Source: an uncultured Planctomycetaceae bacterium (GTDB taxonomy: Bacteria > Planctomycetota > Planctomycetia > Pirellulales > UBA1268). Taken from it: DNA of 18,049 nt. The DNA lies in assembly GCA_937926325.1 (NCBI GenBank), contig CALAZQ010000601.1, forward strand, positions 1 to 18,049, given 5' to 3'. A program made the translations under genes and the position numbers. The first letter of the stretch is position 1. Every line of letters starts with the position of its first letter. The notes below the pieces were generated by a model. That model did not search any database. It saw only the letters and a list, made by a program, of their open reading frames with translations, and was not told where the DNA came from. Positions 15,022 through 18,049 of the stretch are shown here, one piece after another.

Positions 15022-15041
15022 CGCGGCCGGATTCGGCCGCG
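15022..15041. repeat. Perfect 8-bp inverted repeat between apbE and the TolC gene
   Basis: The arms cgcggccg (15022-15029) and cggccgcg (15034-15041) surround a gatt loop. It lies in the 284-bp space (14896-15179) between two minus-strand genes. It could be a transcription-ending hairpin for apbE, although no T-run follows on the minus strand, or an operator in front of the TolC gene. I find no other gene or convincing promoter in this spacer. Confidence 0.45.
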
Positions 15042-15179
15042 GTCCCGTCGATTCCATAACGGGCCTTCATGGTCCGGCACCCCCCCGGGCCGTCCCCGCT
15101 GTTTCGCACGCCCCAGGGCGCAGCGACAGCACAACTGGTATCGACGGCACGACCCGCAAACTTGTGTCAGTCGTCAGGG

Positions 15180-16283
15180 TCACCGCAAATCAGTGGCAGG
15201 CTGGGCAGCTGAGGGCAGCTGAAGCGGCCAGCGGGCTGACTCAGTCACCACAGGCTGCCCAGCTTCCAGCTGGACAAATCGGGCCGCGGCTGAACGGGTC
15301 GCCTCCACCAACGGCAGGCCAGCTTCGGGGCCCAGGATGCTCAGCGTGGTCGCCAGGGCATCGGCCGTGGTCGCGTCGGCTGCGATCACCGTCACGCCGG
15401 TCGAACCGATCACCCCCAGCCCAGTCCGGGGATCGACGATATGGCTGTAGCGAACCCCGTCGATCTCGACCGCCTGAAAGGCATCTCCTGAGGTCGTAAT
15501 CGCCGCATCAACGAGACTGAGTACCTGCGGTGCAGGCGGCTCAGCGCCATCGGCTCGAGTGCCGCGGCGGCCCAGCGGGTCGAGCTCGATCCGCCAGCCG
15601 GCCGTGCCTGGAGGCCTGCCGATGACACCGATGTCACCCGACGCATCGACCATCGCCGCCCCGACCTGCCGCTGCCGCAAGACCGCCAGGGCCCGGTCGA
15701 TCGCATAGCCCATGCCAATGCCACCGAGGTCGAGCCGCATGCCGGCGGCTTTTAGTTCGATTGCCTGCTGCCCTGGGTGAAGCCGCAGCGTTTGAGGGCC
15801 GACAGCCTGCCGGGCCTTTTCCAGCCGCTGCTGAGTCGGCAGGCGGCCACTGCGGCGGGCCCGTTTCCAGAGGGTGGTCAGCGGTCCGATGGTCGGGTCG
15901 AACGCCCCACCACTGGCATTGCGGAGGGCCACCGACCGGGTGAGCACCTGCCAGAGGTCGTCACGAACGGCCACCGGTGCGGCCGTGGGGGCCGCGGCTG
16001 ACAGCTGCGACAGTTCACTTTCTTTCAGGTAGTCAGAAAGAATCTGCTCCAGCCGGACCACCTCGTCGAGGGCGGCGTTGATTGCCGCCTCGGCCACCGC
16101 CGGTGACACCGCATAGAGAGTCACCGTCCAGGTGACCCCCATGCTCCGGCGGCTGCCTGCGTACCGCTGCAGTCCGTCTTCAGCCATCGTCTGTCGGGCC
16201 TGGCAGCCCCCGATCACCACAACCAGTAGTGCCAGCCACCGACCGGCTGAAGCCCAGCCGGAAAGGCGGTAGAATCGTGACAC
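15180..16283 (-). CDS. apbE: FAD:protein FMN transferase, ApbE-like lipoprotein
   Basis: ApbE enzymes transfer FMN from FAD to a threonine of exported target proteins, such as RnfG/NqrC or FMN-bind proteins, outside the cytoplasm. The 367-residue product (from GTG 16283) has a lipoprotein signal ending VVIGGC (lipidated Cys27). The family pattern follows: MGVTWTVTLY, LSDYLKESELSQL, GGAFDPTIGPL, LDLGGIGMGYAID (about 183-195), ITTSGD with the Mg2+ site, and HIVDPRTG. In most relatives the DLGGI motif continues with AKG; here it is GMG, so a usual Lys is Met. An alternative ATG at 16331 would add 16 residues but overlaps the start of the divergent gene and lengthens the signal awkwardly. No RnfG/NqrC-like target is visible nearby. 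Confidence 0.92.
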   Translation of the reverse strand: MSRFYRLSGWASAGRWLALLVVVIGGCQARQTMAEDGLQRYAGSRRSMGVTWTVTLYAVSPAVAEAAINAALDEVVRLEQILSDYLKESELSQLSAAAPTAAPVAVRDDLWQVLTRSVALRNASGGAFDPTIGPLTTLWKRARRSGRLPTQQRLEKARQAVGPQTLRLHPGQQAIELKAAGMRLDLGGIGMGYAIDRALAVLRQRQVGAAMVDASGDIGVIGRPPGTAGWRIELDPLGRRGTRADGAEPPAPQVLSLVDAAITTSGDAFQAVEIDGVRYSHIVDPRTGLGVIGSTGVTVIAADATTADALATTLSILGPEAGLPLVEATRSAAARFVQLEAGQPVVTESARWPLQLPSAAQPATDLR

Positions 16284-16289
16284 GCCGGC

Positions 16290-16302
16290 CCTGCTCGGCA
16301 GG
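16290..16302. repeat. Short palindrome in the divergent apbE/hypothetical promoter space
   Basis: cctgc (16290-16294) and gcagg (16298-16302) flank tcg. It lies in the only 51 bp between the GTG of apbE and the GTG of the divergent gene, so it could be a small operator or a hairpin close to the apbE start. Five-base arms are short and chance is possible. Confidence 0.25.
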
Positions 16303-16320
16303 CAATCGCCGTTCTGTTTC

Positions 16321-16326
16321 AAGAGG
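16321..16326 (+). promoter_or_regulatory. Ribosome binding site that selects GTG 16335
   Basis: aagagg is followed after 8 bases by GTG 16335. The in-frame GTG 16326 begins inside this SD and the ATG at 16330 is in another frame, so GTG 16335 is the better start for the 158-residue protein. Confidence 0.6.
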
Positions 16327-16334
16327 TGCATGTC

Positions 16335-16811
16335 GTGGAACCACCCGTCGAGATCACATTTGACTGCACGCCGTTGCGGAGCTTTCCCCGGCTCGACGTT
16401 CCGCTCGATGCCTCGCCCGCCTTTCGCCGACGGGCCGAACGGTTCCAGGCGGCGATCGCCCGCCACGGCACCCGGAACACCTACTATCTTACCGACGCCG
16501 GCTGCACCTTCCGGTTCACCAACGACCCCGAGACCGGCTGGGTGCGGTTCGCCTTCGAGGGCACCGTCCTCACCGACGAGACCGACAGCCGTACGGTCGG
16601 CAGCGACCTGGCGGTCTGCCTCGATACCGAGACCTGCGACTGGCTGACCCAGCCGGCGGTCGAATGGCTGAAGCAGACGGTTCGCCATGCCGTCGAGACC
16701 GAGTTCAATCGCTATATCGCCGCCGGTGATCTCTCCAAGGCGGTTGACCGGCTCGAGCGGGAACAGGCCGCCAGTGACGCCGCCGGTGGTTTTTTGGGGA
16801 TGAACCTGTGA
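16335..16811 (+). CDS. Conserved hypothetical protein, about 158 residues
   Basis: The product is soluble by appearance, with no signal peptide or membrane segment. It begins MEPPVEITFDCTPLRSF and has a mixed beta/alpha look: a strand-rich middle (TYYLTDAGCTFRFTND, VRFAFEGTVLTDE) and a final helical part (VEWLKQTVRHAVETEFNRYI, then DRLEREQAA). I recognise it only as a planctomycete-type hypothetical protein and know no function. It ends in GTGA, overlapping the start of the zinc-ribbon gene by four bases, which suggests a shared role or a shared complex. Codon use and reading-frame length match the surrounding genes. Confidence 0.8.
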   Translation: MEPPVEITFDCTPLRSFPRLDVPLDASPAFRRRAERFQAAIARHGTRNTYYLTDAGCTFRFTNDPETGWVRFAFEGTVLTDETDSRTVGSDLAVCLDTETCDWLTQPAVEWLKQTVRHAVETEFNRYIAAGDLSKAVDRLEREQAASDAAGGFLGMNL

Positions 16812-17002
16812 ACGGGTGCGGCAACTGCCCCATTTGCGGCGGCCCGACCCATGAGATTCGGGCCAAGCTCCACTGCCGGCAGTGTGGGGCGATCCTCGAG
16901 ACTTGCTGCGAGGGTGGGCCGATGACCCCTCGCCCGGCCGATAGGTCGCCCGCGGCGCCATCGGCACCACCGGCACAGCCCGACGATTTCAAAACAGGCT
17001 GA
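16808..17002 (+). CDS. Small zinc-ribbon-like protein, 64 residues
   Basis: The N-terminal half carries Cys pairs at C7-x2-C10 (CPIC) and C23-x2-C26 (CRQC), the spacing of a rubredoxin-like zinc ribbon. An extra Cys4 and adjacent Cys33-Cys34 follow the same module. The tail from about residue 40 is Pro/Ala/Ser-rich and probably disordered. The start GTG 16808 overlaps the stop of the preceding gene (GTGA), with gggga in the end of that gene acting as an SD. Translational coupling points to a partner of the 158-residue protein. Zinc binding is inferred from the Cys spacing; no enzymatic role is visible. Confidence 0.75.
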   Translation: MNGCGNCPICGGPTHEIRAKLHCRQCGAILETCCEGGPMTPRPADRSPAAPSAPPAQPDDFKTG

Positions 17003-17229
17003 GTTTCCGGGTCAGGAAATCTCGATTCTCTGGGGTGAGTCTCCTCGCGGCGCAAGAACTGCCGACCCACCGAAGGCTGCGGCTGGTGCGGTCCTGATTC
17101 CCCCCTGCCCAAGGTGACTCATCCGGGCAAATAAGGCGGAACGGCAATCGAAAGCGAGGTGGCCAAGCTGCTGAGCCTGGAAACGGTTCTGGGTTTTGAT
17201 GCGCACAGTTTTCCATCTAGGAGGTTTCC
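17003..17229. other. Intergenic region before the YTV-repeat gene
   Basis: No plausible gene is seen in these 227 bp. They hold a weak 5-bp hairpin just after the zinc-ribbon stop (tttcc 17004-17008 with ggaaa 17015-17019) and the SD of the next gene at the right end. The promoter of the YTV-repeat gene must lie here or further upstream, but I find no convincing -35/-10 pair or sigma54 site. Confidence 0.5.
17219..17224 (+). promoter_or_regulatory. Strong ribosome binding site of the YTV-repeat gene
   Basis: A perfect aggagg lies 5 bases before GTG 17230 and 11 bases before the in-frame ATG 17236. The GTG is favoured, though the two differ by only two residues. Perfect SDs are uncommon in this window and suggest high expression. 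Confidence 0.7.
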
Positions 17230-18049
17230 GTGAAGATGCGATTGAAATTGCGATTTCTGCCGTGGGTTGCCGCGGCTGGGGTCTGTGTCGGCGGTGGATT
17301 TGTCCGCGCCGCCGATGGGCCGGCACTCCCCGACGGCTCGGTGCTGGCCGGTGAAACGGCTGCACCCGTGGTCGAGTCGGCCGAGGTCATGGTTGAGGAC
17401 GACGCCTGTTCGGCCTGTACCAAGACCGTGAAGCGGTGGCGGAACGTCACCGAAATGCGGGATGTCGAGTGCACCGAGTGGACGACCGAAGAGCGGACGC
17501 GAACCTACACGGTGAAGAAGCGGGTGCCCCGCACCGAGCAGCGGACGCGAACCTACACCGTCATGGTGCCGGAGCAGCGGACGAAGACGGTCGAGTACAC
17601 CGTCAAGACCATGGTGCCCGAGACCCGCACCGACGAGTATCAGGTGAAGGTGCCCTACACCGAAGAGGTTGAGAAGACCTACACGGTGATGGTGCCGGTC
17701 AAGGAAGAGCGGTCGACCAGCTGGACCGTCAAGGTGCCCTACACCGAGCAGGTCGAGCAGACCTACACGGTGATGGTGCCGGTCAAGGAAGAGAAGACCG
17801 CCACCTACACGGTCAAGGTGCCCTATACCGAGCAGGTCGAGGAGACCTACACGGTCAAGGTGCCCTACACCGAGGAGTTGACGGGCGTCCGCACCGTCGT
17901 CAAGCGGGTGCCGGTCAAGACCACCAAGACGGTGACCTGCCGGGGCGGCCACTGGGAGACCGAGGTCAAGGAGATCTCGGCCAACGGCAAGTATGACGCC
18001 GAGGGCAACCCCTGCTGCCCGAAGACGGTCTGCTGCCGCAAGTGGGTGC
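17230..18049 (+). CDS. YTV-repeat exported protein (runs off the right edge)
   Basis: Translation from GTG 17230 stays open to the window end (273 complete codons). The product has a signal peptide (MKMRLKLRF, hydrophobic 10-25, cleavage near VRAA|D) and a short linker with a C-x2-C pair (CSAC). Repeats of the form V-K-V-P-Y-T-E-x-V-E-x-T-Y-T then run from about residue 95 to 222, followed by a Cys-rich end (CRGGHW, CCPK, CCRKW). This matches the planctomycete-specific YTV domain, reported in cell-wall proteins of that phylum. The pattern of alternating Val/Thr/Tyr and charged residues suggests an extended beta structure on the cell surface or wall. The C-terminus is missing, so total length is unknown. 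Confidence 0.9.
   Translation, partial: MKMRLKLRFLPWVAAAGVCVGGGFVRAADGPALPDGSVLAGETAAPVVESAEVMVEDDACSACTKTVKRWRNVTEMRDVECTEWTTEERTRTYTVKKRVPRTEQRTRTYTVMVPEQRTKTVEYTVKTMVPETRTDEYQVKVPYTEEVEKTYTVMVPVKEERSTSWTVKVPYTEQVEQTYTVMVPVKEEKTATYTVKVPYTEQVEETYTVKVPYTEELTGVRTVVKRVPVKTTKTVTCRGGHWETEVKEISANGKYDAEGNPCCPKTVCCRKWV
17644..17895 (+). repeat. Tandem 42/84-bp repeats inside the YTV gene
   Basis: Copies begin at 17644, 17728 and 17812 (84-bp steps) and at 17854 (a 42-bp step), each opening with gtSaaggtgccctaY, where S is c or g. The 84-bp unit is two 14-residue half-repeats: V-K-V-P-Y-T-E and V-M-V-P-V-K-E types, each ending Y-T or W-T. DNA identity between units is high, consistent with recent duplication and possible copy-number change. 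Confidence 0.85.

Noticed and set aside
16284..16976. Minus-strand extension upstream of apbE
   Set aside because: It lies antisense to the 158-residue and zinc-ribbon genes; a lipoprotein signal starts naturally at GTG 16283.
17004..17019. tttcc/ggaaa hairpin after the zinc-ribbon stop
   Set aside because: A short AT-rich stem followed by mixed sequence without a T-run; likely chance.
17500..17895. Regular direct repeats that could suggest a CRISPR array
   Set aside because: The repeats are contiguous, in frame and protein-coding, with no unique spacers.
17119..17952. Minus-strand open frame rich in His, Asp, Leu and Gly opposite the YTV gene
   Set aside because: Its repetitive composition mirrors the YTV repeats; the plus-strand protein matches a known domain and has a strong SD.

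Overview
The window looks like chromosomal DNA from a high-GC planctomycete, probably of the Pirellulales type. Lineage markers are a trigger factor gene followed by two tandem clpP genes, a YTV-repeat protein, a DUF4190-like membrane protein fused to a DUF3299-like domain, many proteins with type I or lipoprotein signals, frequent GTG/TTG starts, and few strong Shine-Dalgarno (SD) sequences. No phage, transposase, CRISPR or rRNA is visible. The assignment rests on gene content only.

Layout. 1-53: 3' part of a tRNA-Gly(GCC). 265-3040 (+): protein quality-control block tig, clpP1, clpP2. 3080-4051 (+): coiled-coil lipoprotein of unknown function. 4127-5143 (-): gap (GAPDH), convergent to the lipoprotein. 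5306-12419 (+): a seven-gene extracytoplasmic cluster, described below. 12556-16283 (-): a TolC-family lipoprotein and, upstream of it on the same strand, an ApbE-type FMN transferase lipoprotein. 16335-17002 (+): a translationally coupled pair of small unknown proteins, the second a zinc-ribbon-like protein. 17230 to the right edge (+): an incomplete YTV-repeat protein with a regular 14-residue period.

The most interesting part is 5306-12419. A beta-barrel-like exported protein is followed by a LolD/MacB-like ATPase and an FtsX/MacB-like permease with overlapping start and stop codons. After 77 bp and a candidate leaderless promoter come four tightly packed genes made of two paralogous pairs in mirror order: CPFC protein A, CCFG (DUF3299-like) protein A, CCFG protein B, CPFC protein B. 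The two CPFC proteins have predicted signal-peptide cleavage immediately before Cys-Pro-Phe-Cys and share an alpha-helical C-terminal region. The two CCFG proteins share one domain presented on different anchors: three membrane helices in A, a lipoprotein anchor in B. The paired cysteines and the ABC transporter suggest handling of a metal or thiol-linked cofactor at the cell envelope, but that is inference.

Most genes end cleanly and I see no broken gene. The main uncertainties are the start of the 5306-6370 gene, which has no ordinary start codon ahead of its signal-like segment, the start of apbE, and all functional claims about the paralogous pairs.
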